Positions 1-9,675 of a stretch of 64,000 nt of DNA are shown piece by piece. The stretch covers positions 9,454,001 through 9,518,000 of the forward strand of contig OU015653.1 in assembly GCA_907165275.2 (NCBI GenBank). The letters run 5' to 3'. Source of the stretch: Zygaena filipendulae. Lineage: Eukaryota; Arthropoda; Insecta; Lepidoptera; Zygaenidae. The notes under the pieces are model-generated. The model was not told the origin of the DNA. It saw nothing but the letters and a program-made list of their open reading frames with translations, and ran no database searches. Both the position numbers and the translations under genes were made by a program. How positions within the stretch are numbered: the stretch's first letter is position 1; each line of letters starts with the position of its first letter.

Positions 1-103
1 CAATTAGTTCCCAAGTGAACAGATGGCAAAGGAAAAAAAACATCTGTGGACAAAAATTAAACTAAAGCTATTAAGTATAATAGGTACCTATCTAAATGCG
101 AAT

Positions 104-265
104 GTGAGTTTATTTATTTGTAACACATAGGTAAGTTAACTACACAACCGATCACCATGAAATTTTGCATGCACGTTATCGGGTCTTGGGTATATTTACC
201 GCGGAATTCCCACGGCAACTCCGGTCTCCGGAATAGGTAAGCGCGGGTGAAACAGCGATATAAGT
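104..265 (+). mobile_element. Helitron-like repeat fragment
   Basis: Fragment of the lepidopteran repeat whose body reads as a 'gaaattttgcatgcacgtt' segment, then an 'aattcccacgg' segment, then a 'gcgggtgaaac' 3' hairpin. Here the CTAG terminus is missing, so the copy is decayed. The same family recurs through the window with clear CTAG ends. It lies in intron 1 of the minus-strand receptor GrA. Confidence 0.5.
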
Positions 266-390
266 AGGTACCTATTTGAAATACAGATACAAAATACGTA
301 TTATTATCTTTTATATCTGAAATACCTAGGTATTTCTTGCATTTTACTTTTGTACCTATCATGTATTTAGTTATTTCGTGTCACGTATCA

Positions 391-492
391 TTAAATAATA
401 GGACAATTCATAATGTGACCGACCATCTCATAAAATGCCACCAATGGCATGACATGGCCGGCCACATCATGAATTGTCCAATTATTATTTAA
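391..492. repeat. Foldback MITE, 102 bp
   Basis: The ends are inverted copies of each other: 'taggacaattcat' on the left is matched by 'atgaattgtcc' on the right, and the AT-rich flanks also pair. There is no coding capacity. It sits in GrA intron 1. A transposon superfamily cannot be assigned from this sequence. Confidence 0.6.
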
Positions 493-1047
493 GCCACATA
501 ATATGCTGAAAACCGCCTGAATCCATTGTTTACCTATCTACAGAAAATAAAAAAAATAAAATAAATCATTGCAAAATTCCCAGCGGTGAGCGGGACAGCG
601 ACAAAGCTGAAAATTTTCAGCTTTGCCGCCATATAGTATCACGTGACGACCTTTTGAGACGCGGGAAATGGGCATGTTGACTAATTTTTTTTTAGGCCGG
701 CACATGTGGATATAGAAATATCTATATCTCTATATGAATGCCTAAATTTGCTCTCGCAGAAGTCAAAACTATGTAGGTATAATTTGATGATCATAGGTAC
801 GATTATACTAACTAGGTATTTTAAATTGACAACTATTAGAAGGTATCTTCATTAGGTATATGAGCAATAGTTGGGTGCACTTAACAACACGCAATATAAC
901 ACTATAGCCACTAGATAATGTCCATTTAGATATTATTTAGATATCTAATGGACTATCATTGAACTAGCTATCATCGTGTAACAAAAACCTATCATGAAAT
1001 AACTTATCAACTAAAATTAGGTGAGGAGTAGGTACATAGGTACTTAC
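493..1047 (-). other. GrA intron 1, proximal part
   Basis: Non-coding stretch directly downstream (minus strand) of GrA exon 1. It holds a perfect 24-bp palindrome at 602-625 and a short hairpin near 915-960. I see no exon 2 like that of the other receptors on either strand, so the rest of GrA lies left of the window. Confidence 0.6.
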
Positions 1048-1836
1048 CGAAAGTTTGAATAATTCGACGAAGTCACTTAAGGCTTTCGATATATAATACA
1101 TCGACAGCACTAGTTGATAACTAATACCTTTATCTATAAACTCATTTATTTGAGATGTCATGAACAGTATCTCATTAACTTTTTCAACAATACTTTTCGA
1201 TTCATTTGTATCGTTTTGCATTATGTAATTGATATTTTCGACTCGTACAATAATGAAATAAAGAATAAAATAGACAAGCACCATCTCCATATAAGTGCCT
1301 AAGAAAGTAAATACTGCGATGTTTGATGAAAGACAAAATCGATTTATGATAGAAAATATGACGGAGGTTCCGACGCAGAGAGTTATTAGTATTACCATAA
1401 ATATCAGGGAGAATAAAGCAATTCTTTTGTTGATAACTTTAATATTTAAAAAATTTGTCAGCTGTCTATCGATTTTCTGTAGTTTAACATAAAACTGACT
1501 GTTTATGTTTCCATTTTGGAAGTTATTACTCCATGCGAGTACAACATTTGTAACAACATTCAAAAGAACACCGAACTTCAATAAGTACTCACTAACTCCT
1601 TTTTGTAGGAACGTTTCACAATGTAAAGTGTAATCAACAATTAAAACGATATTGAACACCCATAATATACAACTATATAATTGTTGAACTAATGAAGGTG
1701 GAGTCACGTATTTGTATTTAATATTGATACGATGCGATCCCACTATGTTTTTAACTATATGGATAGGTTGAAAGACTTTGATAAAACCATCGTCTAATAT
1801 ATCGGTTGAAAGCTGTTCAATATCATGGACACTCAT
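1048..1836 (-). CDS. Gustatory receptor GrA, exon 1 (partial gene)
   Basis: First exon (263 codons) of an insect gustatory receptor, a seven-pass ligand-gated cation channel with cytoplasmic N-terminus acting in taste neurons. The start is the ATG at 1834-1836 (MSVHDIEQLS); it aligns with the starts of the four plus-strand receptors, while the longer open frame to 1905 begins at a TTG. Four hydrophobic segments fall roughly at residues 55-75, 85-110, 145-170 and 175-205. The N-terminal pattern (ILDDGF, F.PIH, GS....I, VTPPS) matches the plus-strand paralogs, but overall similarity is low, so this is a distinct and older lineage. The exon ends in phase 0 at a strong GTAAGTA donor (minus strand, 1041-1047). 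Later exons are outside the window. Confidence 0.85.
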
Positions 1837-2079
1837 AGTGCCTATTAAATAATATCCAATAAGATCCAGAAGACACCGCGACGAGTGTAAACCTGACTGA
1901 CTCAATGATTATAATGTAGTCGATACGAGTCAATACAGACTATACAAACCCAACCCCTTTCTGTGACCACTTAAACTAGTAACAGACGTTCCAACTTGGT
2001 TGGATCCAACCCAATTACCGCCGTCGTGCCAACCGTTCCGACATTGCTACAGACGTACCGACGGTTGGGCATCCAACCG

Positions 2080-2262
2080 TCATTTGCCTATGCACTGAAG
2101 AAGTGTACGGACGTCATGCCGCCTGCTCTTAAAACTTTCAAACAAAATTGTATAAGCTTGATTTCTCAAGTAATCTTTATTTGTTAAATCCCACAAACAG
2201 GGAAAATCTTTATATAGTTCTAATAACTTCACAGTTATGTCGCGTTCAGAGTTTTGCTCCAT
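2080..2262 (-). pseudogene. MADF-domain protein fragment
   Basis: A 60-codon frame from the ATG at 2260-2262. It begins with a recognisable N-terminal half of a MADF (Adf-1-like, Myb/SANT) DNA-binding domain: LLELYKDFPCLWDLTNKDY. After about 35 residues the pattern of the domain is lost, and the frame stops at 2080. MADF proteins are encoded by some PIF/Harbinger transposons beside the transposase, which fits its position between TTA-flanked inverted repeats. The frame further upstream to 2316 uses a non-ATG start and runs into an unrelated repeat. I regard it as a transposon relic, not a host gene. Confidence 0.55.
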
Positions 2263-2292
2263 CGTCGTCGCGTCGTACTTATTTATAATAAT

Positions 2293-2545
2293 ACTAGCTG
2301 TCCCCCGCGATTTCATCCGCCGTAATTTCGGAGTTCCCGCAGGAATTCCGGGAAATAGTAGTTACTCTAAGTCCTTCTTTGTACCCGTGACAGTAGTTCA
2401 CAGTGATTAACTGTTCCCCGCATTAAAACTATCCTACCTTTTAAGTTTGACCATATTATAAAAGGTTACAAAATTTTATCAAATTAGTTCAGTAGTTTGG
2501 GAGTCCATCGCGGACAAACAGCGTGACACGTGATTTATATATATA
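2293..2545 (-). mobile_element. Helitron-like element, minus orientation, nested
   Basis: Starts with ACTAGCTGTCCCCCGCG, the complement of a Helitron-type 3' end (hairpin then CTAG). It continues with the family body ('ggagttcccgcaggaattcc') and a block reading 'cagtagtttgggagtcc'. It is nested in the TTA-flanked element between the MADF fragment and the foldback. It has no coding capacity. Confidence 0.6.
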
Positions 2546-3044
2546 CACCGGCAGAATTAGCGGAACATAAAAAGGCAGAGTATAGAAATAATTACGTATA
2601 TACATATATTAAAACAAATTATTATCAGGCATGAAGTAATAAACTAATATGCATCTTATAACATCGACTTTAAGAAGTTTTTAGTTAAATTTTATTAAAA
2701 GTAATCAAAATAAAAAAAAAAATCTCTAGTTTGTGAGAACACAGACAATGTTGCAAATAAAAGTTGAATGACATAGGGGAAACACACGTTATTTATCGTT
2801 CATTTATTTAGTGTTAAAATCACAGTAATCTTTAATTTGCAACATTATTTGTGTGCCCACAAATTAGAGAAAAAGTTTTTTTACTATTATTTTAAATTAA
2901 ATTTAATAATTTAATTACAAACTTTTAAAGTGTTAAAAGATGTATATTAATTTATTACTTCAAGTCTAATTATTATTTGTTTTAATATATATACGTAATT
3001 ATTTCTATACTCTGCCTTTTTATGTTCCGCTAATTCTGCCGGTG
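2546..3044. repeat. Long foldback element (~500 bp), nested
   Basis: Begins CACCGGCAGAATTAGCGG and ends with its complement. The inverted similarity continues inward for most of the element, including paired 'gcagagtatagaaataatta' blocks and paired 'atgttgcaaat' blocks near the centre. The whole element is therefore close to one large imperfect palindrome. It is non-coding, and its target duplication is ambiguous because the flanks are TATA-rich. Confidence 0.7.
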
Positions 3045-3501
3045 TGTATATTAAGTTTGTTTTTAACATCGAAATAATAAGTATTACGTAGTTGTAAGTT
3101 GTACGTAGTACTTATCATTTACTTTTTACCTACTTTTCATCAGCGCTCGGCGGCGTTTCGAATGCGACTGAGACACATCGGTTGGATCGTTTGCCTCCAC
3201 ACGTACCAATTTGGTTGGACGGTTGGCCTGTCGGGTGCGTCGGCGAGCCGACCACGTCCAACCGGTATTAATAATAATAATGTTGGACCGACTACCCTAT
3301 ACACGTTCCGATTTGGTCGTGATCGGGCGGTTGGATCCAACCAAATTGGATCGTCTGTTACTAGTTTTAGCTTTGTCGTTACTTTGATTTTAGTAACTAC
3401 CTATATCGAGTGAAGTTCACGTGAAATTCGGTTTTCTAATATTTCACGTGTAAGGTAGGGGTAGGAAAAATTTTTTTGGCATAATTCATCAGAATAATAA
3501 A

Positions 3502-3713
3502 TTAATACTACATATTATAAAATAAAGACCACGTCTGTTTGTCTGTCTGTTCGCGATAAAACCAAAACTACGGAACGGATGATAATGCGGTTTTTATCAA
3601 TATACTTATTGATTCAAGATGGAGGTTTATACATACTTATTACGTATAGTTTATCCTGGAATTCCCGCCCGAACCCTGAAATTACCGTGGGTGAAACCGC
3701 GGCGGACTGCTAG
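3502..3713 (+). mobile_element. Helitron-like element, plus orientation
   Basis: The 5' end resembles the family start (TACTACATATTATAAAATA). A 'tctgtttgtctgtctgttcg' stretch follows, and the 3' end has a 'ccgtgggtgaaaccgcgg' hairpin ten bases before a terminal CTAG (3710-3713). It is a non-autonomous, lepidopteran Lep1-like copy. Confidence 0.65.
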
Positions 3714-4395
3714 TAGTTCAACTCACCAAGTGACTTCCGCAACTATAGCTCACAGAATAGGTTACGGCCAGAGCCATTAGCCATACTGTAAATTTTTAAT
3801 ATGCTTAGACCAATTTAATTTTACTTGTTTCGAGAGCACCTATACTTGTAGGTATAGGTACTAGTATAGTATAGTTCGGTAAAGTTCGCGACCGAAACGT
3901 TTCCCACCGAAGATTGGTCAACAGTATTTCTGCTACCAGTGTTCGTTTGCGTACCATATTTGGTCAGTGGGTATACCTACTCTCTCGTAGTTTGCACATT
4001 ATTGAAGCCGTGCGGGGTCCGGGCAACGGAGGGCGACCCAAACCTCTTCGTTCTGATTGATTTCTCTCAGTGTAGGTATAGTTTTTCCACGCGGTTTCAC
4101 GCTCGCTCGTACCAAAGCTTTGTTTCACACGCTAAGTGTTTCCCCGCCAACCTCTGGCTTACAAGTGTCAGAGCCGAAATCGGAACCGGCGGTGTAATAC
4201 GTACCTATATAAATCGAATGTTCCGAATTATCGGAGTCAGAGTCGATGCTCCATAACATCAAGTCAAGACGTAGAGAAATCTGAAAACAAACAATCATTT
4301 CACGGTTTTGTTTCAACAAACAAGTGAAGTCAAAAAAAGACACCACGCCGTGCACGTACACAGAAACACGCACACAAGAAAAAGACACCATACCT
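3714..4395. other. Intergenic stretch, nothing recognised
   Basis: Spacer between the Helitron-like copy and the Harbinger element. The open frames here are short and show no domain, splice or homology pattern that I can support. Confidence 0.4.
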
Positions 4396-5378
4396 GTGGG
4401 TCAATTATGCTAACGAGATGCAATCTTAATGTAATGTCAATATGATGTTGATCCCAAGTTGACATTGTTTAAAAATGGTATTATGATAGTTTCCTATGTC
4501 ACATCAAGATTATGTCAAGATCATATTCTGTGTCGCATTGTTGGTATTGCCATTCAGTTTAGTCGATCGATTTAAGCGTAATCGAGCAATGTTTTTTCAT
4601 TTGTTATGACCACTGATTGAGCATATTTTATTATTAATTTGTTAAATAAATTATTACATAAATAAATAATACCGTTACTGGTAAATTTAGAGCCGGCTTA
4701 AGTTAATAACTCTCGAGATTCTAAGTAACTGAGATATAATCGGGCAACACGGTCATGGCTTTATTGAAAAAAAAACCTGTCATTGTTGTTGTTGTGTTTT
4801 TAGGTTGGTTAATTGTTTTTAAGTTTAAAAATTTCATTTTAATGAGGTAAATTTATAGAATTACCTATAAAATATATTCACATTCTTATTTTGGTAATAG
4901 ACCAATTGATGAAATTACAAAACCAACTACTTCAAAACTGCACCTCAATAAATTAAATGTTATAAATGCCAGAGTTATGTGTCCGTACAACATTCCAAGG
5001 AATATTTATTTGTGTAAGAATCTAAATGGTGCTGCCTGCTTTGTAATCAAAAAAAGTAAGTAACTTTTTATTTCCTTTCCTCATAGGATCCAGTAACTTA
5101 TTGGACAAGTGTAAATTTTAAGTTTCAAGTGTTTGCCACTTGGAAACAAAACCGGGATTGTTCCCACAAAAATGTTTCCTTTCGTTTCATTTCATTATTG
5201 CGTTCTTAACAGTCGGTCGTAATTATCTCAGACAAATTTATTTCTTATTGATATTTCAAGTTAATATTAAATAGAAAATATGTTTCTCTTATACTATTTC
5301 AATTCTTAGTAGAGTCTTAATATTATCAATTTAAATAAATAGCATAATTGTTATAATAAAAATTAACATATTTTGTAG

Positions 5379-5581
5379 AATCACTGCAATTGGATGTATC
5401 ACAGACATCAAGAGTCAGTGTCTTACAGCTTGAGAAGCTTCTGGATTACTTGGAAAGCCATGAAGACCTCGCTTTGGGACTTTGTGGCTCAAATGAAGGA
5501 CGAAAAAGGAATAAAAGGCTGTGGAATGAAGTGGCGAGCATATTGAATAGCATTGGAGATGGTATTAATAAGCCGGAGTAG
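5379..5581 (+). pseudogene. Harbinger Myb/SANT-like DNA-binding protein exon
   Basis: An open exon after a 'tattttgtag' acceptor. The protein includes VLQLEKLLDYLESHEDLALG and then LWNEVASILNSIGDGINKP. This is the trihelix/Myb-like pattern (W..Va..LN..G.G..K) of the DNA-binding partner protein encoded by PIF/Harbinger elements. In such elements this protein helps the nuclease enter the nucleus and bind the ends. The frame stops at 5579-5581, and I cannot define an ATG-bearing upstream exon. It is probably non-functional together with its decayed transposase. Confidence 0.55.
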
Positions 5582-5789
5582 TACAAGGTAAATCTTTTTT
5601 AAGATTCTGTATATTAAAAAGGAAAACTTCTTATAGGTACCTACCTAAAATGACTTTGTTGTCTAGCAAACTCTTTTTTCATGCATTGAAAAGTTACTGC
5701 CATTATATTGCAAATTTTCATACAAAAAAACTCAACTTTGCATACCTAAAACTCCAATTTATTCACATAATATGATAATTTATTTAAAA

Positions 5790-6008
5790 TAACAACGACG
5801 ATTTCTTTTCCACATTTTATATATTATTGATTTTTCACATTTCACTACGTGTTTATTAAAATGCCTTCTTTTTCTGATTGCAGATATAAGTGTTTCTTCT
5901 GTACCCGAGCTTTTAGGACACCTATGCACCTTTCCACACAATTGCGGACTGACGTGCATCTTTGGGTACACACTTTCCTTCCAACCTGTGAGGATAGCCA
6001 GAGTCGCC
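5790..6008 (-). pseudogene. HARBI1-like nuclease, catalytic fragment
   Basis: On the minus strand an exon begins after a TTTTTTTAG acceptor with GDSGYP, a signature of Harbinger DDE nucleases that includes the second catalytic Asp. About 60 bases further, in a different frame, it reads VRNCVERCIGVLKAR, the conserved block around the catalytic Glu. The frame change between the two motifs shows an indel, so the enzyme is dead. An open frame here on the minus strand (5780-5971) is not the coding frame. Confidence 0.6.
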
Positions 6009-7021
6009 TAAAAAAATAATTCACATGCTGTAAAATATTTTTTATTAATTAACTTACTGTAAATACTTTTTATGTTATTAGTTTAATTGCTACTCGACAT
6101 CTGAAATTATTGTATTGACATGCTGACATTTATTTACTTATTATTGTAATGTAATATGCAATCTTATATTATAATAATTGATGATCTGGAAATAGGCCTA
6201 TATGGAGAAGTTTCTTTTGGCATTTCTTCTTCGCCAATGGTAAACTCTGATATGATAGTAGGTTAAAAAATTAGTAAAGTAAAATTAAGTGAAACTTATG
6301 TGAAAAGTAAATAAAAATTGTATAAGAAATTTAAGACGTGTGTAAGTGGCTAAGTGCCCGCCAGGGGCCCAATGAAAAATAAAGAATTAAATTTATTTTT
6401 ATTTTGGTATTTATTTACTAATCAAGAACCCAGTGTTTACGAGACACTAATAAATAATTATACATACAGACGGACATAACGAAACTTTAATCCTTGTTAA
6501 CTACGGAATCCAAACATATTTAATGTTACGCCAGCAGGCACAACTTACTCTCTATTCACTTTATCCGTTTCCTTAAGGGCAAGAGGGAATTTTATATGTT
6601 TTTGTTATATTTCGGGAGTGTTGTGGGCATTTGTCACTTCGCCAATAATATTGGACACTGTAGGGAAAGACGGCTGTATGTAGGTACACCTTCACCTACT
6701 ATCCTCTGATAGGAACTGTTGAGTAAAACGCCAACGCAGTGAGCACCTGCAACAAGTGGAACTGTAATTGCAGTCTGAAAATTAATTTAGTGTTAAAAAC
6801 GCATTGATTTCAGGTTGGTGTCTACATGTATTAATATCACCTAGCCAAAAGGTTGACTGATAGAGAATGCCTTAGGCATTAAGTCCGCTTTTTGTACAGT
6901 TAAGTGCAATAACGTTCTTTAAATAAATAATTGTTTTGAAGTATAGGTATTTACGTAGCTTACATTATTTTAGTGCAAACAATATATACGTACCTTAGTC
7001 TCAGCGCTAATTGTATCTCTT

Positions 7022-7183
7022 CTATTTTAAAAAGGGCTGAAACCCTGACCTATCTTCAAACGCCTTGTTTGGAAGTTTAAACACATCACATATTTCTCTT
7101 ATTTTGCGTTTCTTTCTCAACCTAAACATGTCCTCGGCGTGAGCACGCTCTAAATAGTCCATGATCAACCCGAAACGAGCCAT
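7022..7183 (-). pseudogene. HARBI1-like nuclease, N-terminal fragment
   Basis: A short minus-strand frame from the ATG at 7181-7183 begins MARFGLIMDYLERAHAED and continues with a basic segment (FRLRKKRKIRE). This is the position and style of a Harbinger nuclease N-terminus, just inside the right inverted repeat and upstream of the catalytic fragment. It ends in a stop at 7022. The assignment rests mostly on context. Confidence 0.4.
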
Positions 7184-7680
7184 TTTACTATTTTTATCAA
7201 AGAAAAATGCGAATGTGATACAGAAAAACCACCTCCTCAACTTGATATGTCTGTATCACGTCTGTATCTCATACTTGACGTTTAAGCGATACTGTTTTAT
7301 GTCAAAAAGCGAAACATAATACCCATTTAAGTCGATATCAAGTTGATATTATTTAAAAACGTTGATCATAATACGCAGAAGTTGATGCCTAGTTGATGTC
7401 ATTTTGATATCGCATTTTTCGGAGAACATAATACGAAATAGTCTGTAAAGTGAAATTGACATCAAAACAACATCACAATTTGTAAGCATAATTGGCCCAC
7501 TGGGAATCGTTGTGGCGCTTTCCTAAGTACCACATGCATACGCAATCGGCTTCACTTCGTTGTTCGAGACGTTCCGTCTTTAGTTTTTATTTGGTCTGAG
7601 ATTCAAAAATAGACGCAACTATACCCTGAAAAGGGCTATTAACAAAAAAAAAAATAACAACGTCTTTTTGCCATAGCAAC

Positions 7681-7712
7681 GTTTCGACTGCGTAGACATA
7701 CGCAGTCGAAAC
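7681..7712. repeat. Perfect 14-bp hairpin
   Basis: Arms GTTTCGACTGCGTA and its exact complement flank a 4-base loop. The site lies in the gap between the Harbinger element and the GrB 5' flank. No run of T follows it and no function is evident. Confidence 0.5.
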
Positions 7713-7849
7713 GGCCGTCTGCAATCCCTTTAATATCGAGGGCTACAATATGTCCCTCATTTATATTTACATCCTCATATAATACAAAGAGCAGTTTCAT
7801 ATTAAAAACAACACTTTAGCAGTAGTGATTATCGTAAACAAATATAGGT

Positions 7850-8251
7850 GCCTAGATAATCACATAATACAAAGGTATTGAAACTGCTACTACAACTGTT
7901 AGTTAATTAGGCCCAAAAAACTATACCTACCTACAGATTATTATTTTCGACTGTTCCATTATAATAAGATAAAAGCTATAGGTATTTACGTATTTTATTT
8001 ATTTATATTAAGTGTTTTTAGGGTTCTGTAGAGTGTAGAGTCAAATTGAAAACATCGAACCCTCATAATTACCGTGAGTCTCTTCGTATGTCATACTCAT
8101 TTTACTTGGACCAACTACGGAACTTTTCAGTGTGCGTGGTGCGACACGCACTTGGCCGGTTTTTTACTACTTATATTAAGTCGAACTGTTCCAATTTTGA
8201 TGCTAAATGTGAAACTCTGTCGAAAACAACGTACACGATTCTTTACCAATA
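7850..8251 (+). promoter_or_regulatory. GrB 5' flank with repeat-derived proximal promoter
   Basis: This flank is paralogous to those of GrC (21085-21633) and GrE (56960-58314). From 8018 it reads GGGTTCTGTAG... and ends with GACACGCACTTGGCCGGTTT near 8163, the two ends of a very common lepidopteran interspersed repeat. A TATA-like TATATTAA (8172-8179) follows directly, then a leader ending TTACCAATA before the ATG at 8252. The start site is inferred. Confidence 0.5.
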
Positions 8252-9031
8252 ATGAAGTATAGTGAATATCTTTCTGACGATATATTAGAGAGTGATTTTC
8301 TGAAATCGTTTGCACCGATTCACTTGCAACAATTAATTCTAGGCAGTAATCATGTGGACATACGGAGCAATTTCGTAACACCCAAATCAATTAAACAAAA
8401 ATTTTACTCGTTAATTTGGGTTGTAATAACTTTATTATCGTTATGGACTTTCGAGAAGAGTTTTTACGATTATTATTATTTCAAGAGTAAATTAGTTTAT
8501 ATTACAATGACTTTTGGTGCTTTAGAACAATACCTTTCATTCATTTTGAGTATGATTTACATAAATTTTTTTAATGAACAGAAAATGGTGGAAATATATC
8601 TAAATCTTCAAAAATTAGATCGCTATTTACGTTCTACACACATAAAATCTTTTTACAAAAATCATTTCATTATAACTGTTTGCCTCATTGTACCAATAGA
8701 CTTTATTTTCATCACGTTAGCGGCCATTTACGTCATCGAAACCGTCCAATATCCGTGGCTAGCATTTCTATTTATATTCGGATTTCTTAGCGTTTACACT
8801 GATATATTTTTGTTAATAAGCTTCGTGTACCATCTAAGTTGTCGCTTAAATTTTTTAAATACAATTTTAAAACAGAATATTTTTAATGTGTCACAATATC
8901 AAAATGATAATGGAAGCACGTTTCCTATTGATGATTTGCCGGAAATAGCATCGGATCCGAAACAATTTGTGATATGTCTTCGTATTATACTGGATACATT
9001 TAAATTAGTGTCCGACTTTTATAGTTTTCCG
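8252..9031 (+). CDS. Gustatory receptor GrB, exon 1
   Basis: Exon 1 (260 codons, phase 0) of a complete four-exon gustatory receptor of 391 residues; the other exons are 11971-12048, 13248-13401 and 16812-16975. The product should be a seven-pass cation channel in gustatory neuron dendrites, in the divergent 'bitter' class; the ligand is unknown. The start ATG is conserved in three paralogs (MKYSEYLSDDILESDF). Hydrophobic segments lie near residues 54-72, 80-105, 143-168 and 173-200. They are followed by the cytoplasmic loop with the conserved block IDDLPEIASDP. The donor is CCG|GTAGGT. If intron 1 were retained, only eight extra residues (VGPLCLFT) would precede a stop. Exon 1 is about 85% identical to GrC exon 1 by eye. 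It is head-to-head with GrA. Confidence 0.92.
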
Positions 9032-9181
9032 GTAGGTCCTTTGTGTTTATTTACCTGAATTGAATAATATAATAATATTTTAATTTAATTGAAACTTACA
9101 TAAGAAATAAATAAATATCTACCTATTAGGTCCTTACATATGAGATTGGCGTTTTGTAAGGGAGGAACATAAAGTGAATTT

Positions 9182-9380
9182 TTAACCGACTTCCAAAAAG
9201 GAGGAGGTTCTATGTTCAATTGTATGTATGTTTTTTTTTTATGTATGTTCACCGATTACTCGGATACGGTTAGACCGATTTGAATAATTCTTTTTTCGTT
9301 TGAAAGGGTATACTCCCAATTAGGTCCCATCGCCACCAAGTCCAGATCTGATGATGGAATCTTAGAGAAATCGAGGGAAC
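9182..9380. repeat. AACCGACTTC interspersed repeat, fragment
   Basis: Begins AACCGACTTCCAAAAAGGAG, a widespread lepidopteran repeat start, followed by a T-rich microsatellite and 'caccgattactcggatac'. Related fragments occur near 20325, 35968 and 61084. The type of mobile element is not known to me. Confidence 0.5.
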
Positions 9381-9402
9381 TCTTCAAAAATTATAGGAAC
9401 AC

Positions 9403-9609
9403 CACACGTAATATTATTATTGGTTTGTGCTACCACTGATCGGTATGAAGTCGGTGACAAGCCAAATATGGAGGGGGTAGATGGGCTAAGTCGACTCCCG
9501 CCACCAGCTCTTCGTGAGCAGAACAACCCAAGTGGGCAGACACCAGCGGGCTTGTCACCGAATTCAAACCGATCAGTGGTAGCACAAACCAATAATAATA
9601 TTACGTGTG
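9403..9609. repeat. Foldback MITE with ~50-bp arms, nested in mariner
   Basis: The left arm starts CACACGTAATATTATTATTG and the right arm is its complement, ending at 9609. The arms cover about 50 bp each and continue imperfectly inward, so both strands encode near-identical spurious peptides (MVCATTDR...). No genuine coding sequence is present. Confidence 0.75.
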
Positions 9610-9675
9610 TTTTTGTCTTTTGGATTAAATCGGTATGTTGTTATTTTTAGATTTTTATTTTTTAAATATAATATA

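Larger units (their letters stand above)
1971..3369. mobile_element. PIF/Harbinger-like TIR element with TTA target duplication
   Basis: Terminal inverted repeats AACTAGTAACAGACG (1974-) and the matching complement ending at 3366 are flanked on both sides by TTA (1971-1973 and 3367-3369). A 3-bp TWA duplication is the hallmark of PIF/Harbinger elements. The subterminal regions share 'ggttggatccaacc' palindromes. The interior carries a MADF-domain fragment on the minus strand, a Helitron-like copy (2293-2545) and a foldback element (2546-3044), so only about 650 bp belong to the original element. No transposase remains. Confidence 0.7.
4396..7500. mobile_element. PIF/Harbinger-type transposon, two genes, decayed
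   Basis: Inverted ends GTGGGTCAATTATGC (left) and the complement of GTGGGCCAATTATGC (right) bound 3.1 kb. The inner flanks also share related 'gttgat'-rich sequence. It contains a Myb/SANT-like exon on the plus strand and pieces of a HARBI1-like nuclease on the minus strand, which is the two-gene, divergent layout known for this superfamily. The nuclease is frame-broken. The target duplication is not clear. Confidence 0.65.

Noticed and set aside
964..1047. Extension of the GrA frame past 1048
   Set aside because: A strong GTAAGTA donor lies at the phase-0 position shared with the paralogs; the added residues are intron read-through.
1837..1905. Start of GrA at 1905
   Set aside because: The codon there is TTG; the first in-frame ATG at 1834-1836 aligns with the paralog starts.
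3099..3413. 104-codon plus frame and its minus counterpart
   Set aside because: Both lie in the inverted-repeat-rich right part of the TTA-flanked element and have no domain pattern.
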